From: JALEGB01 sp038530925
GTDB taxonomy: Bacteria > Pseudomonadota > Alphaproteobacteria > Rhodobacterales > Rhodobacteraceae
Length of the DNA stretch: 25,261 bases
Direction of reading: 5' to 3'
Assembly: GCA_038530925.1 (NCBI GenBank)
Contig: JBCBCG010000037.1
Span: 1 to 25,261, forward strand
Of this stretch, positions 8,680 to 16,050 are shown piece by piece (position 1 is the stretch's first letter; the number at the start of each line of letters is the position of its first letter). The translations under genes were made by a program, and so were the position numbers. A model generated the notes under the pieces. That model saw only the letters and a list, made by a program, of their open reading frames with translations. It made no database searches and was not told the DNA's origin.

Positions 8680-9336
8680 TCCGCCGCCGCGCCTGCCTCA
8701 AGCACCTGGGCGGGTAGCTTGGCGCGTCCGAACGCCGAATACCCCGCGCGCTCGGCTCACCTTCATCGACGCGACGCCGAGAAGCGCAGGGCCGCGCCGA
8801 TGAGGCCGGCTGACGGAGGGCGTGATCGAGTAAGCGCGTGGCGACGCCCGCTCCGGCTATCGTCGCATGGCGGCCTTGCAGCGCCAGGTGGTATGGACGG
8901 TGAACGCCAAGCGCCGGGAGCTGATCCGGTGGCGCGAGGCGCCGAGAGTTCCCAGCAGACATGTGAAGCGCGCTCAGCTTCGGCTGAATTTGGGTCGTTG
9001 TAGCGGCCTGACGCCAGGGCGTCCAAACCATGTCTGGAGCTACGGTTTTGTCCATGACCGCACGCATGACGGCCGAGCCTTCCGGATGGCGAGCATGATC
9101 GACGAGTTCGCGAGAGAGGCGCTGATGATCCGCGTCGATTTCGGGCCCAACACGGTCACCATCTTCGATGTGTCGACCGAACTCTTCATCGTGCCCGGCC
9201 CATCGGCGTTTGTTCGCTCGGACGAAGGCCCCCCAAGGTTGTGGTGGAAACAATGCGCGCAGAGAGCGACGCTCTTGGCGTTCAGACCGCCTCCATCGAG
9301 CCCGGATCCCCTCCGGAGACCGGCCATTTAGCAAGT
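8680..9336 (+). pseudogene. IS3 orfB remnant (DDE transposase), catalytic residues lost
   Basis: The remnant starts with RRACLKHL, an in-frame stop (TAG), then LGASERRIPRALG ('FGVSERRACRVLG' in intact elements), more stops, GYRRMAALQRQVVWTVNAKR ('GYRRVTALLR.AGW.VN.KR'), and the core RPNHVWSYGFVHDRTHDGRA. In intact enzymes this reads 'SYDFV'; here the first catalytic Asp is Gly (GGT 9044-9046). The second Asp survives in RSDEGP (GAC 9221-9223). After a frameshift the tail IEPGSPPETGHLAS follows, where the catalytic Glu of 'WENGYxES' is Ala (GCA 9331-9333). Two of three DDE residues are therefore gone, on top of frameshifts and stops. Confidence 0.82.
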
Positions 9337-9430
9337 GTCAAAGATAACCGCCATACGAACTCGCGAATGCTGAGACCTTCAATTTTTTTAAGGAGGCTGG
9401 ACTCGTCGCGACAAAAGCAAATTTATTTAC

Positions 9431-9457
9431 TTCAGATCCATTCAATCATGATCTGAA
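9431..9457 (-). terminator. Inverted repeat at the end of the minus-strand hypothetical gene
   Basis: TTCAGATC (9431-9438) and GATCTGAA (9450-9457) form a perfect 8-base stem with an 11-base loop. Read on the minus strand it is followed by GTAAATAAATTTGCTTTT, a partly T-rich stretch, so a weak terminator is possible. The overlap with the stop codon of the upstream frame is unusual. Confidence 0.35.
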
Positions 9458-9720
9458 CGTCGCTTTGGTATTAGAGATTGTTCGAAATGCGCACGTTGGC
9501 GACCATCATCTTTGTTTTCAGAGGAACCATCGCCCGATATATTTTTCTGCGTTGGCTTTGGCGCGCCGCCAGTAGAAAGTGGATGCCTCTTGGCTTTCGC
9601 GATTGATGCTTTTTTCTCGCCTCCTTCGAAAAATTCATCTTGCTCATTAAATAATTCGACCTCTAAGTCGGTGCGCGCTTCAAAGAGCCAATCCATCAAA
9701 CGGGAACCCATTGAATCCAT
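9442..9720 (-). CDS. Hypothetical 92-residue protein of foreign codon usage, possibly a fragment
   Basis: I do not recognise this protein. It starts MDSMGSRLMDWLFEARTDLE, has an acidic/aromatic helix-like first half (VELFNEQDEFFEGGEKK) and a polar, probably disordered C-terminus rich in Lys, Gly, Ser and Asp. Codon third positions are mixed, unlike the strongly GC-ending codons of the surrounding genes, which fits acquired DNA. The frame stays open 20 codons upstream of the ATG (reading LLNVFTSEFCRQTYDFRDFA) to a stop at 9781-9783, so the true N-terminus may lie upstream in a different frame. No convincing ribosome binding site precedes ATG 9720. The stop codon lies in the loop of an inverted repeat (9431-9457). 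Confidence 0.4.
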   Translation of the reverse strand: MDSMGSRLMDWLFEARTDLEVELFNEQDEFFEGGEKKASIAKAKRHPLSTGGAPKPTQKNISGDGSSENKDDGRQRAHFEQSLIPKRRSDHD

Positions 9721-9964
9721 TGCGAAATCTCTAAAATCATAGGTTTGTCGGCAGAATTCAGATGTAAATACATTAAGAAGCTAACCTTACGACAACATGA
9801 CGAGAGGGCGTGCACCAAAAGTACTTTCAAGGGATCATTCAAAGCGTATCCTTCGCAACGTCCCTGCAGCTCCTCGGAGACAAGCGGATGCGAAATAAAA
9901 TTGATTAATTTTAGGAAATGAAATTAAGAATTTTGTGAATTTGAGTTTTCTAATTTATTGCACC

Positions 9965-10202
9965 ATGTTCACTCATGGAGCCGGTGCGGTCCTGATGCCT
10001 GAAATAGGCTATGTCCCACCGTTCACGCGGATTGAACGGCGAGCTTTGGCGGCTTTCGTGGCGGGCGACGCCGACAATTGCATCGCGATCCTGAAGCGCG
10101 TGCATCGCGATCCTGAAGCGCGCCGCGCGTCTTGAGACGGAGAGCGGCGAGCGCTTCGCCGCCACAGTGATCCGCTATATCCCCCGCTGTCACCGCGCCT
10201 GA
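9965..10202 (+). pseudogene. Small hypothetical gene disrupted by a 22-base tandem duplication
   Basis: From ATG 9965 the frame reads through ERRALAAFVAGDADNCIAIL and then terminates at 10133-10135 after an unnatural tail. The point of change is a 22-base duplication (10081-10122). Removing one copy makes the frame continue as LKRAARLETESGERFAATVI to TGA 10200-10202, a coherent 71-residue product. The restored protein has no motif I recognise. Starts at GTG 9935 (in the AT-rich flank) or ATG 9995 (MPEIGYVPPFTRIERR, entirely in host-like DNA) are also possible. As it stands the gene encodes only a truncated product of 57 residues (counting from ATG 9965). Confidence 0.5.
10081..10122. repeat. 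Direct tandem repeat, 20 bases with period 22
   Basis: CATCGCGATCCTGAAGCGCG occurs at 10081-10100 and again, identical, at 10103-10122, separated by TG. Perfect identity of the copies points to a recent duplication. The period is not a multiple of three and shifts the frame of the small gene around it. Confidence 0.95.
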
Positions 10203-10255
10203 TGGCAAGAAAATCGCCTGGGCCTTGGAGCCGGACAATCGCATGAGGCCGGCGC

Positions 10256-10279
10256 CGCGCGCTGAAGCTTTAGCGCGCG
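10256..10279 (-). terminator. GC-rich hairpin just downstream of the chemoreceptor gene
   Basis: CGCGCGCT (10256-10263) and AGCGCGCG (10272-10279) form a perfect 8-base stem around GAAGCTTT, seven bases past the stop codon of the minus-strand MCP gene. Its position suggests a terminator or 3'-end stabiliser, but no T-run follows on the minus strand. Confidence 0.4.
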
Positions 10280-10285
10280 CGGGAG

Positions 10286-12340
10286 TCAAGCGGCGGCGTC
10301 GGCGGGGCGCGTGGTTTCGGTTTGATCGGGATCGTGAGCCTCGCCGCCGCGCAGAGTGAAGACTTCCATCGTCTCCTCCAAAGTGGAGACTTCGCGGGTT
10401 AGGGTCGAGGCGGCGGCGGCGCTTTGTTCGGCGACGCGGGCGCTGTTTTGCGTGGCCGTGTCCAGGCTCCGCACCGCGGCGTTCACTTCATCGATCGACG
10501 CGGTCTGGCTGCGGCTCGCTTCAGTGATGCGGCCGATCACCTCGGCGAGGCGCGCGATCTCGCCCGTGGCCTCGCCGATGACCGAGCGCGCCTCTTCCGA
10601 AAGGCGCACGCCGTCCTGCACATCGCCCACGCTCTCGGCGATCAAGCCGGAGATGTCGCGCGCCGCCTCGCTCGAGCGCTGCGCCAGAGCGCGCACTTCC
10701 GACGCCACGACCGCGAAGCCCTTGCCGGCGTCGCCCGCCCGCGCCGCCTCCACCGCCGCGTTCAGCGCGAGGAGGTTGGTCTGGAACGCGATGCCGTCGA
10801 TCACGCTGGTGATCTCCGAGATGCGGTTCGAGCTTTGCTGGATCCGGCCGATCGCATCCATGGTGGCGTCGATGCCGCGGCGTCCGTTCTCCGCTTGGCC
10901 GGTGACTTGCCCGGCGAGCTCCGCCGCCTCCACCACCGCGGCGGTGTTCGAGCGCACGCTGCCGGCGAGATCCTCCATGGTCGCCGCAGTCTCCTCAAGC
11001 GAGGCCGCTTGACTTTCGGTCTGAGAGGCGAGCGTCGCGCCGCCCTCGGCGATGGCGGCGCCTTCGCGGCGCACGCTCTCAGCGCTGGCGCGAATGGCGC
11101 CGACGAGGCCGGTCAGCTGCTCCGCGGTGGCGTTGGCGTCCGCGCGCAGCGCGCCGAAGGCGCCCGCGCCCGCGGCGAGCCGCTGCGAAAAATCGGCTCG
11201 CGCCATCGCTTTGAGCATCCCGCTCAGATCATCGAGCTCGCGCCGCACCGTGTCGGTGAGCCCGTTCACATTGTCTGCGAGGATCCGCAGATCCTCCTCC
11301 TCGAACGCGATATCGACCCGCTTGGTGAAATCGCCGGACGCCGCCGCGGAGACGACGACGCCGAAGCTCTCGCGCAGGCGCGCCATCATCGCGTCATGCG
11401 CCGCCTGGGCCCGCTGGTCGGCCTCCGCCTTCTCCTCGTTCAGGGTCGCGACGCGCTCGGCGTTGGCGCGGAAGACGCCGAGGGCGCGCTCCATCGAGCC
11501 GATCTCGTCCTGGCGTCCGCTCGCAGGGATCGGCGCGGCGTGATCGCCGTCGCTAAGCGTCTTCATCGCCGCCACCGCGCCGCGCAAAGGCTGGGCGATG
11601 GCGGCGCGTCCGTACCAGATCGCGCCCAGCGTCGAGAGCCCGGCGAGCGCCGCCATCAGCGCTGTCGCGATCAGGCTGGTCTGCGCGATCTCAGTCGTCA
11701 CGCCGGCCGCCTCGGCCATCGCGGCGGCGCTGGCGTCGGCGACGATCGGCGCGATCATCTCTTGGGCGACCGCCACCATCCGCTCGGTCAGCCGCTGCGC
11801 CATCTGATAGCGCGCGGCTTCTTCGTAAACGTAGTTGCGCCGCGCCGCGGTGAGATCGCCGTCGCGCAGGCGGCGCACCGTGCGCGCGTTCGCTTCCGAC
11901 GCCAGGGTCAGGCTCTCGCCGATCATGGCGGGCGCGCGCTTCAGGAAGGCCAGCCGGCGCTGTTGCTCGGGCGCGAGCATGTCGGTCGAGGCGGCGAGCG
12001 CGGCGATGTGAGCTTCGAGGGCGCTGAGACGGCTGCGCGCTTCTTGCAGTTGGATCGGTTGAGCGACGCCGGGCGCCGTGACGCCGACGCCGCGCAAAAG
12101 CTGCGTTTTGTGGCTCAGCATCGCTGAGAAGAGCGCTTGTTGAAAGCTGACGAGCTGGTCGAGCGCATCGCCGCGCAGGGCTTGGGCTTGCTCGCCAGCG
12201 GCGCGCTGCGCTTCGAGCGCGGCGAGCCCGCGATCGGTGCCGATGCTGGCCAGCGTCATCGCGCCGATGGCGATCGCGCCCAGCAGCACGATCGGCGCGG
12301 CGGCGAGCAGGGCGATTTTGGCGCCGATGGATCTCAACAT
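10286..12340 (-). CDS. Methyl-accepting chemotaxis protein (transmembrane chemoreceptor)
   Basis: A 684-residue inner-membrane chemoreceptor that signals to CheA/CheW. Order: TM1 (about 6-29), a periplasmic helical sensing domain of about 190 residues (no PAS or Cache motif that I recognise), TM2 (about 222-245), a HAMP domain (about 246-300), a second HAMP-like stretch (SGDFTKRVDI... ARADFSQRLAA, about 325-410), and the MCP signalling hairpin (about 425-660) with the highly conserved tip VIDGIAFQTNLLALNAAVEA followed by GKGFAVVASEVRALAQRS. The C-terminus ends in a polar tail without the xWxxF pentapeptide for CheR/CheB docking. ATG 12338-12340 has GGAG seven bases upstream; a TTG at 12352 is in frame but unlikely. 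It starts 16 bases after the repeat-protein gene, so the two are very probably co-transcribed. Confidence 0.95.
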   Translation of the reverse strand: MLRSIGAKIALLAAAPIVLLGAIAIGAMTLASIGTDRGLAALEAQRAAGEQAQALRGDALDQLVSFQQALFSAMLSHKTQLLRGVGVTAPGVAQPIQLQEARSRLSALEAHIAALAASTDMLAPEQQRRLAFLKRAPAMIGESLTLASEANARTVRRLRDGDLTAARRNYVYEEAARYQMAQRLTERMVAVAQEMIAPIVADASAAAMAEAAGVTTEIAQTSLIATALMAALAGLSTLGAIWYGRAAIAQPLRGAVAAMKTLSDGDHAAPIPASGRQDEIGSMERALGVFRANAERVATLNEEKAEADQRAQAAHDAMMARLRESFGVVVSAAASGDFTKRVDIAFEEEDLRILADNVNGLTDTVRRELDDLSGMLKAMARADFSQRLAAGAGAFGALRADANATAEQLTGLVGAIRASAESVRREGAAIAEGGATLASQTESQAASLEETAATMEDLAGSVRSNTAAVVEAAELAGQVTGQAENGRRGIDATMDAIGRIQQSSNRISEITSVIDGIAFQTNLLALNAAVEAARAGDAGKGFAVVASEVRALAQRSSEAARDISGLIAESVGDVQDGVRLSEEARSVIGEATGEIARLAEVIGRITEASRSQTASIDEVNAAVRSLDTATQNSARVAEQSAAAASTLTREVSTLEETMEVFTLRGGEAHDPDQTETTRPADAAA

Positions 12341-12356
12341 GCTGCGCTCCAAGGGC

Positions 12357-13376
12357 TTAGTTGGAGGAAGAGGAGGGAGCGGCGCTCTCCAACGCGCGCC
12401 GCGCGGCTTCGATGCGGGCGAAGACGTCCGAGGGCGTTTTGCCGACCGCTTGGGCGAGCGGCGCCGCGGGGCCGGTGAGGCCGGCTTTCACGCGCATCGC
12501 CGTCGCATCCGCGAGGGTGAGGCTGAGCGCGTTGAACACATCGGCCGGACGCGCGGGCCCGGTCGGCTGCGTCGGCGCGCTGACGCCGCCTGCGGGCGCG
12601 AGGTCGGTCTCGCGCGCGGCCAGAGCGGCGAGCGCGGCGGCGTAAGCCGTCACGGCCCGAAGCGCGTCCGCCGGCGTTTCGCCGCGCGGCGTCGTCGCAT
12701 CGACGCCCGACGCATCGACGCCCGACGCATCGACGCCCGACGCATCGACGCCTGGCGCATCCGCCGGCGCCCCAGCGCGATGAGGGGCGAGCCGGCCGGC
12801 GAGCGCCTCGGTCTCGGTCTCAAGCGCCGTCGCAAGGGCGTAGACGTCGTTTGGAACGACCGCCGGCGTGTAACCCTGAGAGAGCAGCGCCGCGAGCGCG
12901 TTCAGCGTCGCGTAGACGTCGCCCGGCGTCTTACCCTCTTTGAAGGGCGCTGCGACGTCCAAGACGTCGACGCCGTAAAGCACCGCCAATTGCTCCATCG
13001 CCTCGCGCACCGTCGCCACGGCCGCGAACACGTCCGCAGGCGTGATGTCTTTGGCCAGACGCGGCAAGCTCGGCGTGGACGGCAAGCCGTTCAGCCGGCG
13101 CAGCGCCGCGATCTGATCGGCGATGCGCCGCAGCTTGGCGTAGACATGGCGCGGACGGCGGTTCATGTCCGCGGGCGGCGCGGCGGGAACCGTCTCGGTC
13201 GCGAAATCGGCGCGGAGGAGTTTCTGCGCGATGATCGTCAGCTCGACGGCGGATTGATGCACATGGGAGGGCGTCTTCGCCTGCGCGAGCCCGGGCGCGG
13301 TCGTCAGCGCCGCCGCCAAGGCCAGCGCCGCGGCGGCGCGGAAGCCGCGCGGCGCGCATCGATAGTCTCGGCGCAT
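12357..13376 (-). CDS. Secreted protein with eight degenerate 'TPxDVYA' helical repeats, encoded upstream of an MCP
   Basis: I do not recognise this 339-residue protein. A Sec signal peptide is clear: charged MRRDYRCAPRGFR, a hydrophobic Ala/Leu core, and AQA (31-33) as cleavage site, so mature protein starts KTPSHVH. The mature chain is a chain of repeats, each opening with [K/R/I/E]xP-x-D/H-V-Y/F-A and continuing as an amphipathic Ala/Leu helix of about 20 residues: starts near 34, 73, 111, 149, 173, 232, 276 and 313 (for example ITPADVFAAV, KTPGDVYATL, KTPSDVFARI). Spacing is mostly 37-44 residues. Between repeats 5 and 6 lies a low-complexity GVDAS tandem. AGGAGG stands 5-6 bases before ATG 13376, a strong site. 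It is the first gene of an operon with the chemoreceptor; a periplasmic ligand-binding or receptor-partner role is inference. Confidence 0.85.
   Translation of the reverse strand: MRRDYRCAPRGFRAAAALALAAALTTAPGLAQAKTPSHVHQSAVELTIIAQKLLRADFATETVPAAPPADMNRRPRHVYAKLRRIADQIAALRRLNGLPSTPSLPRLAKDITPADVFAAVATVREAMEQLAVLYGVDVLDVAAPFKEGKTPGDVYATLNALAALLSQGYTPAVVPNDVYALATALETETEALAGRLAPHRAGAPADAPGVDASGVDASGVDASGVDATTPRGETPADALRAVTAYAAALAALAARETDLAPAGGVSAPTQPTGPARPADVFNALSLTLADATAMRVKAGLTGPAAPLAQAVGKTPSDVFARIEAARRALESAAPSSSSN
12697..12756. repeat. Four tandem copies of a 15-base unit inside the repeat-protein gene
   Basis: GCATCGACGCCCGAC is repeated exactly at 12697, 12712 and 12727, and a fourth copy at 12742 differs in two bases. 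On the minus strand it codes for tandem GVDAS (or DASGV) in the linker between helical repeats 5 and 6. Because the unit is a multiple of three, copy number can vary without breaking the frame. Confidence 0.95.
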
Positions 13377-13458
13377 GCACGCCTCCTCGCCAAAACTCGC
13401 TTGGGCGCACTATGGCTATGGGACGTTGAGGAAGCTTGAAACGCTCGGTGATGGCGAC

Positions 13459-13497
13459 GAAACAATTAAAATTGCGATCAAATTCTCAGATCGCAAT
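13459..13497 (-). terminator. Rho-independent terminator downstream of the phosphotransferase gene
   Basis: ATTGCGATC (13471-13479) and GATCGCAAT (13489-13497) form a perfect 9-base stem with a 9-base loop. Read on the minus strand the stem is followed by TTTTAATTGTTT, a proper T-rich tract. It lies 43 bases after the phosphotransferase stop codon and would separate that operon from the repeat-protein/MCP operon, which starts at 13376 in the same direction. Confidence 0.7.
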
Positions 13498-13539
13498 CTG
13501 TTCCAGCAGGTTTTCCGCGCCATTGCGGCGCGGCGCCTC

Positions 13540-14592
13540 TCAGCGTTCTTTCGCGAGATCTTCAGCGAAGGCGGCGAGCATCGGGATCACATGGCCGAAC
13601 TCTTTCGCTTTCGCGCTCGAGGCGTTGCCGTCGAGGCCGCGTTTATAGACGCCTTGGGCGATGGCGGCGAGACGGAAGGCGCTGAAAGAGAGATAAAAGC
13701 CCCAATGGGGAATGCCGCTCAGCCCGCGCCGCTGGCAGTATTTGGCCACGTAATCGGCTTCGCTCGGGACGCCAAGTTCGGCGCGGTCGAGCCCGGCGAG
13801 GCCTTTGAGCGCGCCGGTCGGCGGCAGGCGGAGCTGCATGCATTGATAAGCGAGATCGGCGTAGGGGTGGCCGAGGGTCGAGAGCTCCCAATCCAGCACC
13901 GCGATCGCGCGCGGCTCGTCCGCGTGGAACATGATGTTGTCGAGACGGTAATCGCCATGGATCAGCCGCACCTCGCCATCATCCGGCGGCGCGTTGGCGG
14001 GCAGCCATTCGATCAGCCGGTCCATCGCCGCGATTGGTTCGGTTTCGGAGGCTTTGTATTGCTTCGACCAACGCGAGATCTGGCGCAGGAAGTAATCGCC
14101 GGCCTTGCCGTAATCTTCGAGCCCGATCGCCGCCGGCTCCAGCGAATGCAGCGCGGCGAGCACGCGGTTCATATCGTCATAGAGCGCGCCGCGCTCCGGC
14201 GCGGTCAGCTCCGGCAATGAGGCGGTCCAGAAGATGCGTCCTTCCTCAAAGCTCATCACATAGAACATCGAGCCGATCACCGCGCGGTCTTGGCAGAGGT
14301 GATGCGCGAGCGGAACCGGCACATCCGTCTCGCGCAACGCGGCGATGACGCGGTATTCGCGGTCGACCGCATGCGCGGATTTCAAGAGCTCTCCCGGCGG
14401 CTGGCGGCGGAGCACATAAGCGCCGCTGTCGGCGGTGAGCTTGAAGGTCGGGTTTGACTGGCCGCCGGCGAATTTTTCGGCCGCGCTCAGCGCGCCGAAG
14501 CCTGGGATCGCGCCGGCGAGATAGGCGCCCAGCGTCTCTAGATCGAGCTGGTCGACGGCGCTTTGCGAGGGTGTCGCGCGAGAGCTGCTCAT
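13540..14592 (-). CDS. APH-like phosphotransferase (ACAD10/11-type acyl-chain kinase domain)
   Basis: A 350-residue protein kinase-like fold enzyme of the aminoglycoside phosphotransferase (APH/choline kinase) family. It shows the Gly-rich start FAGGQSNPTF, the lysine-equivalent strand AYVLRRQPPG, the catalytic loop IHGDYRLDN (211-219) and the metal-binding AVLDWELSTLGHPYADLAY (DWE 234-236). This subfamily pairs with acyl-CoA dehydrogenases, fused in animal ACAD10/ACAD11, where the kinase phosphorylates 4-hydroxyacyl-CoA so that the dehydrogenase can process it. Here the two are separate genes whose stop and start overlap in ATGA (14589-14592), which decides the start and implies translational coupling. 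Antibiotic resistance is not a likely role. Hydroxyacyl-CoA use is inferred from family and pairing. Confidence 0.9.
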   Translation of the reverse strand: MSSSRATPSQSAVDQLDLETLGAYLAGAIPGFGALSAAEKFAGGQSNPTFKLTADSGAYVLRRQPPGELLKSAHAVDREYRVIAALRETDVPVPLAHHLCQDRAVIGSMFYVMSFEEGRIFWTASLPELTAPERGALYDDMNRVLAALHSLEPAAIGLEDYGKAGDYFLRQISRWSKQYKASETEPIAAMDRLIEWLPANAPPDDGEVRLIHGDYRLDNIMFHADEPRAIAVLDWELSTLGHPYADLAYQCMQLRLPPTGALKGLAGLDRAELGVPSEADYVAKYCQRRGLSGIPHWGFYLSFSAFRLAAIAQGVYKRGLDGNASSAKAKEFGHVIPMLAAFAEDLAKER

Positions 14593-15821
14593 GATCGCTG
14601 CTCCGCGTACCGGCCGATCACTTGCTTGCCGAGCGCCATTAGATGCACCTGATCCGGCCCATCGGCCTGGCGGCACCAGCGCGCATAGGTGAAGAACTCG
14701 GCCAACGGCCAGTCTTCCGTGAAGCCGCCGCCGCCGAACATCTGCATGCAGCGATCGATCACAGTCTGCGCCATCAGCGGCACGGAGGTCTTCGAGGCCG
14801 CGATCAGATCGCGCGCGGCTTGCGGACCGACGTCGTCCATCGCGGCGCAGGTCTTCGCGCACAAAAGCCGCATCATCTCGATCTCCGAGAAGGAGCGGGC
14901 GATGTCCTCGCGCACGGATTGATGCTGGTCGAGCCGCCGGCCGAAGGTCTCCCGTTCGGTCACGCGCTGGCAGGCGAGCTCCAATGAGCGCTGCGCGGCG
15001 CCGATGAGCCGAATGCAGTGATGCATGCGTCCGGGCCCGAGGCGCCCTTGCGCGATCTCAAAGCCGCGCCCTTCGCCGAGCAGCACATTCTCGAGCGGCG
15101 CGCGCACGTCTTCGAACAAGAGTTCGGCATGGCCTTGCGGCGCGTCGTCATAACCGAAGCAGGTGAGCGGGCGGATGATCTGAAGGCCCGGCGTGTCTTT
15201 CGGCACGAGCACTTGGGTTTGCTGCTTATGCCGGCTGGGATTGTCCGGATCCGATTTGCCCATCACGATGAAGATCTTCGTGCGCGCGTTCATCGCGCCG
15301 GTGGTGAACCATTTGCGGCCGTTCAGCACCCACTCATCACCGTCGCGGCGGATTTGCAGCTCGATATTGGTGGCGTCGCTCGAGGCGACTTGCGGCTCGG
15401 TCATCGCATAGCCGGAGCGGATCTCTCCGGCCAGGAGCGGCGTCAGCCAGCGCTCTTGTTGCGCGGGCCCGCCATATTTCATCAGCACTTCCATATTGCC
15501 GGTGTCCGGCGCGCTGCAGTTGAAGACTTCCGAAGACCACAAAACGCGGCCCATTTTTTCGCAAAGCGGCATGTAATCGAGATTGCTGAGCCCGTCATGA
15601 TCGACGTGTTCGGCGTGAGAGGGCGGAACAAACAGGTTCCAGAGCCCGGCCGCCTTCGCTTTCTCTTTCAATTCATCGATCAGCGGCAGCTCCGCCCAGC
15701 GATCCGCCGCCTCATGGCGTTGCCGCGCGTAGGCGGCTTCATTCGGATAAATGTGCTCATCCATAAAGGCGCTCAGCCGCGCCTCGAACGCTTGCGCGCG
15801 CTCAGACGTCTTGAAATCCAT
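14589..15821 (-). CDS. Acyl-CoA dehydrogenase, ACAD11-like
   Basis: A 410-residue flavoenzyme that oxidises acyl-CoA to enoyl-CoA and passes electrons to ETF. The usual three-domain order is present: N-terminal helices with GLWNLFVPPSH and FNCSAPDTGNMEVL; the beta domain with GYAMTEPQVASSDATNI (flavin/substrate motif) and EWVLNGRKWFTTGA; and the C-terminal helical domain with ERETFGRRLDQHQSVREDIA and MQMFGGGGFTEDWPLAEFF. The late motif RQADGPDQVH is characteristic of the ACAD10/11-type branch. ATG 15821 has GGGAG about nine bases upstream. It leads a two-gene operon with the APH-like kinase and is transcribed divergently from the monooxygenase gene, with 229 bases between the starts. Substrate is probably a medium or long, branched or hydroxylated chain; it cannot be read from sequence. 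Confidence 0.93.
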   Translation of the reverse strand: MDFKTSERAQAFEARLSAFMDEHIYPNEAAYARQRHEAADRWAELPLIDELKEKAKAAGLWNLFVPPSHAEHVDHDGLSNLDYMPLCEKMGRVLWSSEVFNCSAPDTGNMEVLMKYGGPAQQERWLTPLLAGEIRSGYAMTEPQVASSDATNIELQIRRDGDEWVLNGRKWFTTGAMNARTKIFIVMGKSDPDNPSRHKQQTQVLVPKDTPGLQIIRPLTCFGYDDAPQGHAELLFEDVRAPLENVLLGEGRGFEIAQGRLGPGRMHHCIRLIGAAQRSLELACQRVTERETFGRRLDQHQSVREDIARSFSEIEMMRLLCAKTCAAMDDVGPQAARDLIAASKTSVPLMAQTVIDRCMQMFGGGGFTEDWPLAEFFTYARWCRQADGPDQVHLMALGKQVIGRYAEQRS

Positions 15822-16050
15822 GGCCGCGAACTCCCGCGTCTTTCATCCCTGCGGGCGAGCGCTTGCGCGTATCGCGCGCCGCCGCCGCGTTTTTCTCGAC
15901 TTTTCTCCAGGATCTGGCACATCCTCATCGGTATGGGAAACGAAAAGCCCGGCGCTTGCGCGCTGCGGCGCGTCGCCATACTCCCATGCGGCGGTCGGCG
16001 GCGCGGCGCGCGCGCTGGATCCAACGCGCTCGATCAAAGGGAAGACGCCG
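15822..16050. promoter_or_regulatory. Divergent intergenic region between acyl-CoA dehydrogenase and monooxygenase genes
   Basis: These 229 bases must hold the start signals for both divergent operons. The part at 15889-15912 is locally T-rich (TTTTTCTCGACTTTTCTCC), but I could not assign -35/-10 pairs or a clear operator. A shared regulator acting here would couple the two catabolic operons. Confidence 0.5.

Larger units (their letters stand above)
8397..9336 (+). mobile_element. Degenerate IS3-family (IS407-like) insertion sequence, right end missing
   Basis: Both reading frames of an IS3-family element can be followed in order on the plus strand through frameshifts and stop codons: an OrfA-like HTH/leucine-zipper part and an OrfB-like DDE integrase part. 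Recognisable similarity stops about 9336, within the codons for the last catalytic motif, where the base composition drops sharply to AT-rich. About the last quarter of orfB and the right inverted repeat are therefore gone. I could not identify a left inverted repeat with confidence; a TGACGTGAGGG at about 8352 is only a possibility. The element is inactive. Confidence 0.82.
9340..9960. other. AT-rich island of about 620 bases, probably acquired DNA
   Basis: Base composition changes abruptly at the broken end of the IS3 remnant and returns to GC-rich around 9960-9970. Runs such as AATTTTTTT, TTATTTACTT and TTTTCTAATTTATTG are frequent here and almost absent elsewhere in the window. The island holds one supported minus-strand reading frame (9720-9442) and a possible upstream part of it in another frame. 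Confidence 0.7.

Noticed and set aside
9512..9742. 76-codon plus-strand frame in the AT-rich island
   Set aside because: It is the complement of the minus-strand frame at 9720-9442, which is longer and has a more natural composition.
10424..12127. 567-codon plus-strand frame antisense to the chemoreceptor gene
   Set aside because: It mirrors a clearly real MCP gene on the minus strand; its product is His/Arg/Gly-rich, a typical antisense shadow.
13540..14592. Aminoglycoside resistance by the APH-family protein
   Set aside because: The ATGA overlap with an ACAD11-type dehydrogenase and the subfamily motifs point to acyl-chain metabolism; no resistance context is present.
15915..15935. TGGCAC resembling a sigma-54 -24 element in the divergent region
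   Set aside because: The required GC of the -12 element is absent at the correct spacing (TC is found instead).
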